A DNA stretch of 64,000 bases from Candidatus Bipolaricaulota bacterium (GCA_028277345.1 JANQGM010000040.1:1-64000); one strand, 5' to 3'. Shown: positions 36,114 to 44,453, counted from the first letter of the stretch. Made by a program: numbers and translations. Notes: generated from the sequence alone by a model not told the origin.

Positions 36114-36138
36114 AGTCTATCTAGTCTATTTGAGATGT

Positions 36139-36173
36139 GGGACAACGACGATTCCGTTGTCCCTTTCTCGTTT
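36139..36173 (+). terminator. Rho-independent terminator of the fatty-acid operon
   Basis: GGGACAACG (36139-36147) pairs with CGTTGTCCC (36155-36163) across a 7-base loop, followed by TTTCTCGTTT. It lies 25 bases after acpP. Confidence 0.85.
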
Positions 36174-36217
36174 GATGCGTCACGAATCGCCGTTCAACCA
36201 GGAAGAGGTGATTGGGA

Positions 36218-36706
36218 ATGGCAGAAGGTGAGAAACGCGGCCGCCTCGGAGGGAAAAGCTCGAACCCCTATCACGAGAACAAGAAGTATCCGGAACCCAC
36301 AATCTGTCCTCGCTGTCATCTCGCCTATCACAACGGCCGCTGGCAGAAGGCTGAGGACAACGTCTCGTCAGAGAAACCCCATTCCAGCCACTGCCCGGCC
36401 TGCCGTCGAGAAATCGATCGCTTTCCCGCTGGCCTCGTGTACCTTCGCGGCAGCTATCTGGATCAACATCGCGACGAGATCCTCAACATCGCCAAGAATC
36501 AGGCGCGGTCCGCCGCCGAGCAACGTCCGCTTCAGCGCATCATGTGGACGGAAACCGGAGATGAGCACACGGAGATCGCCACCACCGACAGTCACCTCGC
36601 CATGCGCATCGGCAAGGCCATTGAATCGGCATGCAAGGGAGAGCTGACGATGAAGCACGCGCAGGGCGCTGAGTTAGTGCGCGTCTACTGGGAGCGGTCC
36701 GTCTAG
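36218..36706 (+). CDS. Zinc-ribbon protein, BCAM0308 family
   Basis: A 162-residue cytoplasmic protein. Two Cys pairs, CPRC near 31 and CPAC near 60, form a probable zinc ribbon, and PYHENKKYPEPTICPRCHLAY matches in outline the BCAM0308 family of unknown function. I use the ATG at 36218 (GAGGTG upstream), two codons into the longest frame. It directly abuts the next gene (stop 36706, ATG 36707). Confidence 0.75.
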   Translation: MAEGEKRGRLGGKSSNPYHENKKYPEPTICPRCHLAYHNGRWQKAEDNVSSEKPHSSHCPACRREIDRFPAGLVYLRGSYLDQHRDEILNIAKNQARSAAEQRPLQRIMWTETGDEHTEIATTDSHLAMRIGKAIESACKGELTMKHAQGAELVRVYWERSV

Positions 36707-37321
36707 ATGCCTCCACTCGCGAAGCGCGAACTGGGCGAATATCTCGATGCCGTCTCATCCGCATCGCCCGCGCCGGGCGGAGGAAGCGTCGCCGCCGTGG
36801 TGGCCGCACTCGCCGCCGCATTGGGATCGATGGTGACGGCCATCTCCGCGCGCGGCTCGGAAGACAAGGCACTCCTCGCCCACGGGGAGCAATGCCAGAC
36901 CTTTCGCGACAACTTCCTGAGTTGGGCAACGGACGATCAAGTCGCATTCGAGGACGTCATGCGCGCACTGAGGCTGTCCAAGGAGGATGAAACTCGGACC
37001 TCCCAACTTGAAGCCTGTCTCGTTCGCGCGGCCGAGATCCCCCTTCAGGTTGCCCGGGCCTGTCTTGAACTGATCGACCTCCTTGATGGCATCGCCGGCC
37101 AATCCAGCCGCCATTGCATCAGCGACATCGGCGCTTCCGCACATCTGGCGAATGCGGCATGCCGCACATCCCTGCTGAACGTCTGGATCAACACCTCGTT
37201 CATGAACGATGCCGCCGTTGTCACCGCCCTAAATGCCGAAGCTGATCGCTTGCAGACCGCGTGTTCCGCCCGCTCGGAGCAGGTTGTCCGCCGCGTCGTT
37301 TCCTGTATCCGGGGCGGCTGA
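36707..37321 (+). CDS. Cyclodeaminase/cyclohydrolase family protein (FTCD_C, FchA-like)
   Basis: A 204-residue helical protein. PAPGGGSVAAVVAALAAALG near 22-41 is the signature of the formiminotransferase-cyclodeaminase C-terminal domain. Stand-alone members can act as 5,10-methenyl-tetrahydrofolate cyclohydrolase (FchA) or formimino-THF cyclodeaminase. The C-terminal NDAAVVTALNAEA fits. No other folate gene is adjacent, so the exact reaction is open. Confidence 0.83.
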   Translation: MPPLAKRELGEYLDAVSSASPAPGGGSVAAVVAALAAALGSMVTAISARGSEDKALLAHGEQCQTFRDNFLSWATDDQVAFEDVMRALRLSKEDETRTSQLEACLVRAAEIPLQVARACLELIDLLDGIAGQSSRHCISDIGASAHLANAACRTSLLNVWINTSFMNDAAVVTALNAEADRLQTACSARSEQVVRRVVSCIRGG

Positions 37322-37322
37322 G

Positions 37323-37583
37323 GTGATCGCCACGTCCGATCTTCAGGGCCGGCTGGGTGTCGCCGTTCGTGCTGCTCACTCCGCTGGAGGCCGTCTTCGA
37401 GAGGGATTTCGCACCGGCTCTGTTTGCGATCGCGCGAAATCCAAGATCGACGATCCCGTCACGACATTCGCCCTTCGCGCGGACCACGAAAGCCCCCATC
37501 GTTGCACCGGTTCGAACGGACATCTCTACGGCGATCGTCGCGAGATCCTCTCCAATGCCCTGCATCGATCGTCACGCCGATGA
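37323..37583 (+). CDS. Short protein of unknown function, possible fragment
   Basis: An 86-residue frame from GTG 37323, one base after the upstream stop, ending in TGA that overlaps the next ATG (ATGA). This operon-style packing and codon use like the neighbours argue it is translated. It is Arg-rich. VAVRAAHSAGGRL near 13-25 and the following K-x-x-DDPVTT stretch vaguely recall the N-terminus of inositol monophosphatase proteins, but nothing follows, so it could be a remnant. No strong ribosome site. Confidence 0.42.
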   Translation: MIATSDLQGRLGVAVRAAHSAGGRLREGFRTGSVCDRAKSKIDDPVTTFALRADHESPHRCTGSNGHLYGDRREILSNALHRSSRR

Positions 37584-38473
37584 GTCTCGATCGCTATCGC
37601 CCCATCATCGCGGACTGGGAGAACTTCCTCGCCATCTCGGAAACTCCGCTTCCAACCGTTATTCGCGTGAACCCATTGAAAACGTCGCCCGCGCGCTTGG
37701 TGAATCGAATGGCTGCGCAGGGCATCCACCTTCAGCCCCTCCCGTGGTGCGACGAGCTGTTTGAAGTCGAAGCCGGTGCGGGCGCACGCCTCGAGCATTG
37801 GCTCGGGTTGTATTACATCCAGGAAGCCGTTCAGCTTCCCCCGGTTCTTGCGTTGGATCCCCAGCCCGGTGAGCGCGTTCTCGACCTATGCGCCGCTCCC
37901 GGTGGGAAGACGACCTTCATCGCCGGACGAATGATGAATCGTGGCACACTGGTTGCCAACGAACCGAATGGACGCCGGCAGATGGGACTTCTCGCCAATG
38001 TGAATCGCCTGGGCGTTCTCAATGCCACCATTACCGCCTATCAAGGCGAGAACTTCCCTATGGCCACGCGTTTCGATCGCATTCTGGTCGATGCCCCCTG
38101 CTCTGCGGAGGGGACGCTACGGAAGGAATCCGCCATGCGCAATGGGGCGACACGATCGACCATCGAACGCCTCGCCCGCCTTCAGAAGCGGCTGATCGTT
38201 CGCGCCTTCGATTTGCTTGCTCCAAACGGGCGATTGGTCTACTCGACCTGCACGTTTGCCCCCGAAGAAAACGAGGCCATCGTCGCCCACTTGTTGCAAG
38301 CGCGAGAAGCCGACATGCTCCCCATGGACATGCCCTTTGATGCAAGCACGGGACTCGATGAGTGGATGGGCGAGTGCTATCCCGAGGCCATTCGGCATGG
38401 TGTCCGCATCTATCCTCATCAACTCAACAGCGGAGGTGGCTTCTTTGCCTGTATCCAACGACGAGCGGCATGA
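37580..38473 (+). CDS. RsmB/RsmF-type RNA cytosine-5 methyltransferase
   Basis: A 297-residue NOL1/NOP2/Sun-family enzyme that methylates C5 of cytosine in rRNA or tRNA. Motif I DLCAAPGGKTT near 101, motif IV Cys in DAPCSAEG near 173 and motif VI catalytic Cys in YSTCTFAP near 222 are intact. It ends at GGGFFACIQRRAA, earlier than full RsmF; the missing C-terminal part appears to be encoded by the overlapping next gene. Confidence 0.88.
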   Translation: MSLDRYRPIIADWENFLAISETPLPTVIRVNPLKTSPARLVNRMAAQGIHLQPLPWCDELFEVEAGAGARLEHWLGLYYIQEAVQLPPVLALDPQPGERVLDLCAAPGGKTTFIAGRMMNRGTLVANEPNGRRQMGLLANVNRLGVLNATITAYQGENFPMATRFDRILVDAPCSAEGTLRKESAMRNGATRSTIERLARLQKRLIVRAFDLLAPNGRLVYSTCTFAPEENEAIVAHLLQAREADMLPMDMPFDASTGLDEWMGECYPEAIRHGVRIYPHQLNSGGGFFACIQRRAA

Positions 38474-38912
38474 GATCTGTACGCTGTTCGTAGAGCGTTT
38501 CGGCGTCGATCGTTCTCTGATCGAGGCACTGTCCCTTGACAGGAAGAATGAGGAAGTGTGGGGCGCCACCGGCGCGGAACTTCCTGGAATCCAATCCGCC
38601 CGGCCGCGAGGACTACGCATCGGACGGCTCTTTCCCACGGGATTCAAACCGACGAGCGTCTTCTTATCGGCCTTGGGATCTCGTATTACCCGTTCACGCA
38701 TCGATATCGAGACCGACGCGCTCCGCAACCTGTTACTCGGCCAACGCATTCCTTTTGACTCGACGGATGACGGATACGTGGCCCTCGTCCATCGTGGAGA
38801 TGTACTTGGCTGCGGCCGCGTCCATCGCAAGCGACTGCAGGCCCTTCTCCCGACAGGGCGCCGACGAGAGCTTCTGGAGATCCTTGCACGCCTTCCCCAC
38901 TCAACTCGCTGA
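38445..38912 (+). CDS. RsmF C-terminal-like (PUA-type) protein
   Basis: A 155-residue protein. I start it at TTG 38445, eight bases after GGAGG; a GTG at 38436 is the alternative. It overlaps the methyltransferase gene by 29 bases in another frame. RGLRIGRLFPTGFKPT and the end GDVLGCGRVHRKRLQALLP look like the RNA-binding C-terminal region found fused to the methyltransferase in RsmF. Together the two genes have RsmF length (about 450 residues). It may be a split gene or a frameshifted one. Confidence 0.62.
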   Translation: MPVSNDERHEICTLFVERFGVDRSLIEALSLDRKNEEVWGATGAELPGIQSARPRGLRIGRLFPTGFKPTSVFLSALGSRITRSRIDIETDALRNLLLGQRIPFDSTDDGYVALVHRGDVLGCGRVHRKRLQALLPTGRRRELLEILARLPHSTR

Positions 38913-39004
38913 ATCGAGAATGTGTAATCCAGATCACAGATTCTCGCACCCTGGATCGGCTAGAATCCGACTGGAAGTTGGATCAATCGTCAAGGAGGTA
39001 CAGG

Positions 39005-41362
39005 ATGCGAACCCGAATTCTGTTGCTGGTGGTGTGTCTCACCTCGATGGTGGCACTCACCGCCGGCGCTGTGGATAACCTCGTCTTCATTCTCGATGCG
39101 TCGAACAGTATGAACAAGACGCTCGGGGTGGAGTCGCGGCTGACTGTTGCAAAAGGTGCGTTGATCGATCTGCTTGAGGTGGTCGATACGCTCGAACACG
39201 CCGGCCTATTCGTCTATGGACATCGAATCGACAAAGACGATGAAGCAGCGAGCTGCCAGGACATCGAGCCTCTCTTCAGGAAGCTTCCAGGAGACGCCGC
39301 GTACAGCCCTGAAGTCATCGACGCCATTCTCGGTCTTCAAGCCCTAGGAAAGACGCCGATCGCCGACGCGCTCGTCGCTGCATCCAATGAGTTGCTGGAA
39401 CTGGACGGAGAATCGGCAATCGTTCTGATCACGGACGGAGAAGAGACGTGCGGCGGAGACCCGGACGTGGTCGCACATATGCTGAGCACGCTCGATCCTC
39501 CGATCACACTGCATATCGTCGGTCTGGACGTCGGTATGGACGTTCAAGAGCGACTCGCCCAGATCGCCGGCATCACAGGAGGGCAATATTACGCTGTCAG
39601 CGCAGCCGAGGAACTCTTCGCCGCGCTTTATACGGCCGTTGCCCCGGTGCAGGAGGTGCCGGCGATTCCGTCCGACTACGAGCGATTCGGCGTCACGAAC
39701 ATCATCTACGGTACCGAGGGCGACGACGTGCTCTACGGAACGCCCGAAAACGACCTGATCCTTGGGTTGGGGGGAAATGACTTCTTGATCGGGCTTGATG
39801 GTGACGACGTCCTGATCGGCGGTCCGGGAAACGACATCCTGGAAGGCGTCAAGGGCAACGACATCCTCTGTGGCGGGGAGGGCGATGATCTGCTCTTCGG
39901 TGGAGCCGGGGACGACATTCTCTGCGGCGGCCCCGGAAATGATTCCATGGAAGGTGAAGCCGGCAACGACGTGATGGACGGCGGATTCGGCGTGGACACG
40001 CTCTTGGGTGGTAGCGGCAAGGACATCCTCTACGCGTCTGACGGCGTCGACGTTCTGATGGAAGGAAAGATCATGCCCGGATCGAGCAATCAATGCGCGA
40101 TCTGCTGCATGGACTGCCCGCCGGAACCGGACTGTCCGCCCATCGTGGAGCCGGAGCCGGTGAAGCCGGCGTGCCCACCGTCCGATTGTGCGCCTCCTCC
40201 GCCACCGCCGGTGAAGCCTGTTGAGCCTGTCTGTGAAGTTCCTCCCGTTGTCAAAACCGTCAACGAGGGCGAATCCATCCAGCTCAACGGAACCGTCGCG
40301 GATTCCGATTGCAACGTCATCCAGCACCTCTGGCAAGCCTCTGCAGGGGACTTCGACGACGCCGGCTCGCTAAATCCGATCTACACGGCCCCGATGATCG
40401 ACGGCTGCGAGGATCTCGATGTCGAAATCGTCCTCACGGCTGTTGATTCGTGCGGTGCTTCTGCATCAGACGGGTTCATTCTGCACGTCGTCAACGTCAA
40501 TCACGTCCCCGTCCTCGAATTGGGCGACCCGCTGGTCGTTGATGAAGGCATGTCTCTCGTGCTCATGCCGGAAGCCTACGACCCCGATGGCGACCCTCTC
40601 GTGTATCAGTGGGGCGTGAACGGCAACTGGGGATCGATCGATGAAAACGGCATCTTCACCGCGCCATTGATCGATGCGTGCGACGGCGTCGAGATCATGG
40701 TCACGCTATCCGTGATCGATCCGTGTGGCGCCATGGTATGTGATACGGTCTCCATCTTCGTACGCAACGTCAACGCTGCGCCGATCGTCGATCTCGGGCC
40801 GGATTTCGCACTTGACGAGGGCATGGTCATCCAGTTGACGCCGGTGGTCGAAGACCCGGATTGCGACCAGCTTCGCTACTGCTGGAGCTCAACCAAGGGA
40901 TCCTTCGATAACCCGGCCAGCCCCACGCCGATGTTCAGCGTACCGCTGAGCGAGTACTGCGATGGCGAGGAACTGACAATCACGCTGACGGTCACCGACC
41001 CCTGCGGATTGACGGCGACAGATTCCGTTGATGTTCACATCAACAATATCAACGCCGCTCCGTCCATCGACTTGGGTCCCGATTTCTGTGTGGTCGAATG
41101 CAGCAGCACCCTGATCACACCGGTCGTCAACGACCCGGATCACGATGCACTCGTCTATACTTGGAGCATTTCGGGTGGCGCGCTGGACAGCTATTGCTCG
41201 GCTGCCGCCGTCTTCAGCGCTCCAGCGACGGAGAATTGTGATGGAGAAACCGTGACCCTGACGGTCACGGTCACCGATCCGTGCGGACTTTCGGCAACGG
41301 ATTCGATCCAAATTCGGGTCGACAATCTCAATCAGCCGCCACGCGTCAACGCGGATCCGTAG
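39005..41362 (+). CDS. Large secreted VWA / RTX-repeat / Ig-like repeat protein
   Basis: 785 residues from the ATG at 39005 (AAGGAGGTACAGG). Signal peptide 1-22. VWA domain about 25-215 with DASNSMN near 32 and ITDGEETCGGDP near 142. About twelve RTX-type nonapeptides (GGxGxDxLx, for example GGPGNDILE) near 235-350, expected to bind calcium. A Cys/Pro-rich linker at 355-405, then four Ig/PKD-like repeats of about 95 residues, each with a VDEGM-type start, a DPDGD-type centre and a D(P/S)CG end. A surface adhesin is the natural guess. TAGAAT at 38961 may be its -10. Confidence 0.82.
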   Translation: MRTRILLLVVCLTSMVALTAGAVDNLVFILDASNSMNKTLGVESRLTVAKGALIDLLEVVDTLEHAGLFVYGHRIDKDDEAASCQDIEPLFRKLPGDAAYSPEVIDAILGLQALGKTPIADALVAASNELLELDGESAIVLITDGEETCGGDPDVVAHMLSTLDPPITLHIVGLDVGMDVQERLAQIAGITGGQYYAVSAAEELFAALYTAVAPVQEVPAIPSDYERFGVTNIIYGTEGDDVLYGTPENDLILGLGGNDFLIGLDGDDVLIGGPGNDILEGVKGNDILCGGEGDDLLFGGAGDDILCGGPGNDSMEGEAGNDVMDGGFGVDTLLGGSGKDILYASDGVDVLMEGKIMPGSSNQCAICCMDCPPEPDCPPIVEPEPVKPACPPSDCAPPPPPPVKPVEPVCEVPPVVKTVNEGESIQLNGTVADSDCNVIQHLWQASAGDFDDAGSLNPIYTAPMIDGCEDLDVEIVLTAVDSCGASASDGFILHVVNVNHVPVLELGDPLVVDEGMSLVLMPEAYDPDGDPLVYQWGVNGNWGSIDENGIFTAPLIDACDGVEIMVTLSVIDPCGAMVCDTVSIFVRNVNAAPIVDLGPDFALDEGMVIQLTPVVEDPDCDQLRYCWSSTKGSFDNPASPTPMFSVPLSEYCDGEELTITLTVTDPCGLTATDSVDVHINNINAAPSIDLGPDFCVVECSSTLITPVVNDPDHDALVYTWSISGGALDSYCSAAAVFSAPATENCDGETVTLTVTVTDPCGLSATDSIQIRVDNLNQPPRVNADP

Positions 41363-41391
41363 GCACACGACCTCCAACGATTGAACCGTTC

Positions 41392-41425
41392 GATCTGCTC
41401 CGCCTAGACATAGGCGGAGCAGATC
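41392..41425. terminator. Perfect hairpin between convergent genes
   Basis: GATCTGCTCCGCCTA (41392-41406) and its exact complement (41411-41425) form a 15-bp stem with loop GACA. It covers the last codons and stop of the DUF501 gene and lies 30 bases after the VWA/RTX gene. There is no good T tail on either strand (ACTTGTTT on the plus), so it may act as a weak bidirectional terminator or RNA stabiliser. Confidence 0.5.
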
Positions 41426-41937
41426 ACTTGTTTCGAATCACATTCAGTCGCCGGCAGGTGAGGTAAAACGCGTTCTCCAATCGGATTCGCATCGGCCAGC
41501 GCATGCGCGGCATGAAGGTGGAGACACTTCAGACTCGTCCAATCTGCGATGCCTCCGATCCCACGGTCGCGCAGGCTGCGCATGCGTCCGTTTGACTCAA
41601 GCTGACGGCGCTCATCCGCCGTGAGAAGCCCATTTCGAGTCTTCAGATACCGGCGATGTGTCGCCGTCATCTCGGCTTGTAACGTGGGATTCGATTTCAA
41701 CTCGGATTCCAACCGCTTGATCCATCCCTCGGCCTCGAGGCCGTCGATCACCTTCGACAGAAACGGACACGTCAGCCAATAGAGCGTAGGAAACGGCTTG
41801 CCATCGATCACCGGGTGAACGCGAATCACTTGAGGAAAACCGTAGGAACATCGTACCGGAACCGTAAACAGCCCGCGGGGGGAACGACCAAGTTGTGCGC
41901 GAACCACCTGTCGATCGATTAACGCGCCCTTATCCAT
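41404..41937 (-). CDS. DUF501 family protein
   Basis: A 177-residue protein. GVPVRCSYGFPQVIRVHP-like sequence near 27-42 (VPVRCSYGFPQVIRV), then PTLYWLTCPFLSKVI near 49 and the GIGGI..LKCLHLHAAHALAD block near 126-150 identify DUF501 (PF04417), which carries conserved Cys and His. Function unknown. It overlaps the end of the lplA-like gene by 19 bases and is the last gene of the lipoate cluster. Confidence 0.82.
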   Translation of the reverse strand: MDKGALIDRQVVRAQLGRSPRGLFTVPVRCSYGFPQVIRVHPVIDGKPFPTLYWLTCPFLSKVIDGLEAEGWIKRLESELKSNPTLQAEMTATHRRYLKTRNGLLTADERRQLESNGRMRSLRDRGIGGIADWTSLKCLHLHAAHALADANPIGERVLPHLPATECDSKQVICSAYV

Positions 41938-42662
41938 GCCGCATCCTCGTATTTCTCACGCTGGAGCCGCCCTGCTCGCTCGGCTTCATGCTGTGTCAAC
42001 GCGCCATCTTCAACGCGCCGCCCAACCTGCGCGGGTAACGACGCTAGTAAAGCCGAGGCAATCGTCTCCATCTGCATCGGATGGCCGAGGACCTCGGATA
42101 GCGAAATCACCGATCGAGGTCGCGAAGCGACGCCCTGCGGACGATAGTCATCTCTCATGGCCAGTAGCACATCTTCCATGGGCAGGTGAAAAGGGGAAAC
42201 CAATAAGGTTGTGTGGTAGAGAACGTACGCCCCTCGATGGGCCTGAGCCGCGCCCCCAACCTTGCAATCGAACACGTAGAAGCCGTTGTCTTCCGATCGA
42301 ACGTGGAGGTCGAGGGATTTGAGCGCATCGACAACCCATCGACCGAATCCCGAGAAGATGTCGCTCACGCGCTTCCATGCCGCGCGTTTTTCCATGGCCA
42401 CGGACACGTTGAGATTTCCTGGATAATGGAGCACGCAGCCTCCGCCTGACAGACGCCTCAAGACAGGGAGTTGCAAGGCCTCGGCTCGCTCGATATGCAC
42501 CTCGGATCGGATGGCCTGAGAGCGTCCGAGAATGACGGCTGGTTCATTGACCCAACATCGAACGGTTTCAACGCCCTGCTCGCGAGCTGATTCCAGGAGA
42601 ACCTCGTCGACCGCGAGTCCCCAAGAGGGCGCCGCCGGACGCAGATCGACGAGGCATCTCAT
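41919..42662 (-). CDS. lplA: Lipoate-protein ligase A family protein
   Basis: A 247-residue protein of the biotin/lipoate A/B ligase family. RRLSGGGCVLH near 70 is the substrate-binding loop, and the invariant Lys is in FDCKVGGAAQ near 134. Such proteins activate lipoate and attach it to carrier proteins, or act as octanoyl transferases (LipM/LipL). Because lipB is in the same operon, scavenging or relay of lipoyl groups is likely. The N-terminal location of the motifs fits a single-domain ligase without the small accessory domain. Confidence 0.85.
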   Translation of the reverse strand: MRCLVDLRPAAPSWGLAVDEVLLESAREQGVETVRCWVNEPAVILGRSQAIRSEVHIERAEALQLPVLRRLSGGGCVLHYPGNLNVSVAMEKRAAWKRVSDIFSGFGRWVVDALKSLDLHVRSEDNGFYVFDCKVGGAAQAHRGAYVLYHTTLLVSPFHLPMEDVLLAMRDDYRPQGVASRPRSVISLSEVLGHPMQMETIASALLASLPAQVGRRVEDGALTQHEAERAGRLQREKYEDAAWIRAR

Positions 42663-43525
42663 GATGCGTGGTAGGCCGTCGCCGCATGATAGGAGCTTCG
42701 AACAAGCGGCCCAGCAACCACCGACCGAAATCCCAACGATCGAGCTCGATCGGCGAGCGCATCGAACTCCGATGGCTCAAGGTATCGAACCACGGGAATG
42801 GCCGTTGCAGACGGCGCCAAATACTGCCCCAATGTGATGACTGAGACGCCTGCCGCGCGAAGATCCTGCAGCGTGCGCCCGATCTCGTCCGTCGTTTCCC
42901 CGAGCCCAAGCATGAGCCCCGACTTGATCGGCCGCTCCCCGGCACGGCCGGAAAGGTACTGAAGAACGCCAAGCGAACGATCGTACCCGGCGCGGACGTC
43001 CCGCAACTGAGGCGACAGCCGACGCACCGTTTCCACATTGTGTCCCAAGACCGATGCCGGTGTCCTTAGGATCCGATCCAGCGATGCTTCCGAGCCGCCA
43101 AAATCGGGCAAGAGCACTTCGATTGACGTGGCCGATGTTTCGCGGGCAATCGCTTCGATGACTTGCCCGATCGCATCGGCGCCTCCGTCCGGCAGATCGT
43201 CACGATCGACCGAGGTCAACACCACGTAATCCAACGCCAACTCGCGGATGGCCGCAGCCAGTCGGGCGGGCTCATCCACATCCATTCGGCCTTCAGGATC
43301 CCCCGTCGGCACATCACAGAAACGGCAGTGACGCGTACACGTCGATCCGAGAACCATGAACGTGGCCGTCCCTGCGCTCCAGCACTCCGCGGCATTCGGA
43401 CATTGTGCACCTTGGCACACCGTTTCCAGCTCGAAACGACGAAGCACGTCCCGAACCTGACTCAACCCCTTCGATTGCGCGGGCGTGGGAACGCGAATCT
43501 TGATCCATGAGGGAGGCCTCGTCAT
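42659..43525 (-). CDS. lipA: Lipoyl synthase
   Basis: Radical-SAM enzyme inserting two sulfurs into octanoyl-carrier protein. 288 residues. The auxiliary cluster Cys are at 37, 42 and 48 (CQGAQCPNAAECW) and the radical-SAM CxxxCxxC at 63, 67 and 70 (CTRHCRFC). The C-terminal Ser ligand is in GPLVRSSYHA near 278. Linked by ATGA-type overlaps to lipB upstream and lplA downstream. Confidence 0.96.
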   Translation of the reverse strand: MTRPPSWIKIRVPTPAQSKGLSQVRDVLRRFELETVCQGAQCPNAAECWSAGTATFMVLGSTCTRHCRFCDVPTGDPEGRMDVDEPARLAAAIRELALDYVVLTSVDRDDLPDGGADAIGQVIEAIARETSATSIEVLLPDFGGSEASLDRILRTPASVLGHNVETVRRLSPQLRDVRAGYDRSLGVLQYLSGRAGERPIKSGLMLGLGETTDEIGRTLQDLRAAGVSVITLGQYLAPSATAIPVVRYLEPSEFDALADRARSLGFRSVVAGPLVRSSYHAATAYHAS

Positions 43526-44196
43526 GTGTCCATCAACTCCTCAGCTGTCACCCATCGAATCTCGCGATCAAGCAGCGTCCCCAACGCCTCAACCACGGAT
43601 TCGGTCACCGTCTCCAACGAAACAGGCTCTGCAGATAGATCATTGATGGAGACCATCTCGACAGACAGCCCGCACGGATTGATCATCCGAAAATGCTCTT
43701 GATTCACATCGACATTGAGCGCCAAGCCATGGTAGCTCACCCAATTCCGGACGCGCACACCGATGGAACCTAGCTTCCGATCCTCGACCCAAATCCCCGG
43801 GAAGCCTTCTTTTCGGGTCGCGTCAATTCCGAGACCGGCAACGCACCGAAGAACGGACTCTTCAAGCATCCAGATGTATCGATGCACATCCTTGCCTTGA
43901 TCACGAAGGTCGAGAATGGGGTAGACGACGGCTTGGCCGGGACCGTGATACGTGATGTCCCCTCCACGATCCACCTCCCGAAGCTCGATCCCATGGTCCT
44001 CAAGAACCGAATCCGGAATCAGCAAATGATCCCTGGATCCCGAGCGTCCGATGGTGAACACGGGATCATGCTCAACCGTCACGACCACATCATCGCACCG
44101 GCCAGCGATGCGTTGCGCGTGGAGCGCTTTCTGAAGCGCCAACGCATCTTCGTATCCCGCTCGACCGAGCGGCAGATGAAGCAGCGGGCTAGGCAA
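43522..44196 (-). CDS. lipB: Octanoyl-[ACP]:protein octanoyltransferase
   Basis: Moves octanoate from ACP to lipoyl-domain proteins before LipA acts. 224 residues. RGGDITYHGPGQAVVYPIL near 77-95 is the LipB signature; the catalytic Lys is in RKLGSIGVRV near 150 and the acyl-accepting Cys in NPCGLSVEM near 179. Overlaps the lipoyl-domain gene by 8 bases. Confidence 0.95.
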   Translation of the reverse strand: MPSPLLHLPLGRAGYEDALALQKALHAQRIAGRCDDVVVTVEHDPVFTIGRSGSRDHLLIPDSVLEDHGIELREVDRGGDITYHGPGQAVVYPILDLRDQGKDVHRYIWMLEESVLRCVAGLGIDATRKEGFPGIWVEDRKLGSIGVRVRNWVSYHGLALNVDVNQEHFRMINPCGLSVEMVSINDLSAEPVSLETVTESVVEALGTLLDREIRWVTAEELMDT

Positions 44197-44428
44197 TCTC
44201 CATCTCTCCCAACGCTTGTCCCGTCTCCACTGTACTTCCGTTCGGCTGATGAATCGCCGTCAGTCGGCCGGAAACCGGCGCCGGGATCACAAACGTCGCC
44301 TTCTCCGTTTCAACTTCCAGCAGATCGTCACCCTCGGCGAGGAACGTCCCGATGGGATGAAGCCACTCGATGACAACGGCCTGAGCGATATCACCCACGT
44401 CGGGCATGACGACGGTTTCGATGCTCAT
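44189..44428 (-). CDS. Free-standing lipoyl domain protein
   Basis: A 79-residue single lipoyl/biotinyl domain. The modified Lys is Lys43 in VETEKATFVI, the sequence context of 2-oxoacid dehydrogenase E2 lipoyl domains (ETDKA type), not the MKM of biotin carriers. There is no linker, subunit-binding or catalytic domain. Start at ATG 44428 after AAGGGGG; a TTG directly before it is an alternative. First gene of the lipoate operon, so it may be its main client. Confidence 0.88.
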   Translation of the reverse strand: MSIETVVMPDVGDIAQAVVIEWLHPIGTFLAEGDDLLEVETEKATFVIPAPVSGRLTAIHQPNGSTVETGQALGEMEIA

Positions 44429-44453
44429 CAATCCCCCTTCTCAATCGACGCGA

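Noticed and set aside
36765-36850. GC-rich repetitive stretch in the FTCD-type gene as a possible repeat element
   Set aside because: It is simply the Gly/Ala/Val signature segment of the protein.
37221-37565. Minus-strand open frame of 114 codons opposite the 86-codon gene
   Set aside because: It runs antisense across the end of the FTCD-type gene and the short plus-strand gene, has no ribosome site, and breaks an otherwise continuous plus-strand operon.
38921-38938. TGTGTAATCCAGATCACA as a possible CRP-type site
   Set aside because: The TGTG and CACA half sites are spaced two bases too far apart for the CRP consensus, and no CRP gene is known here.
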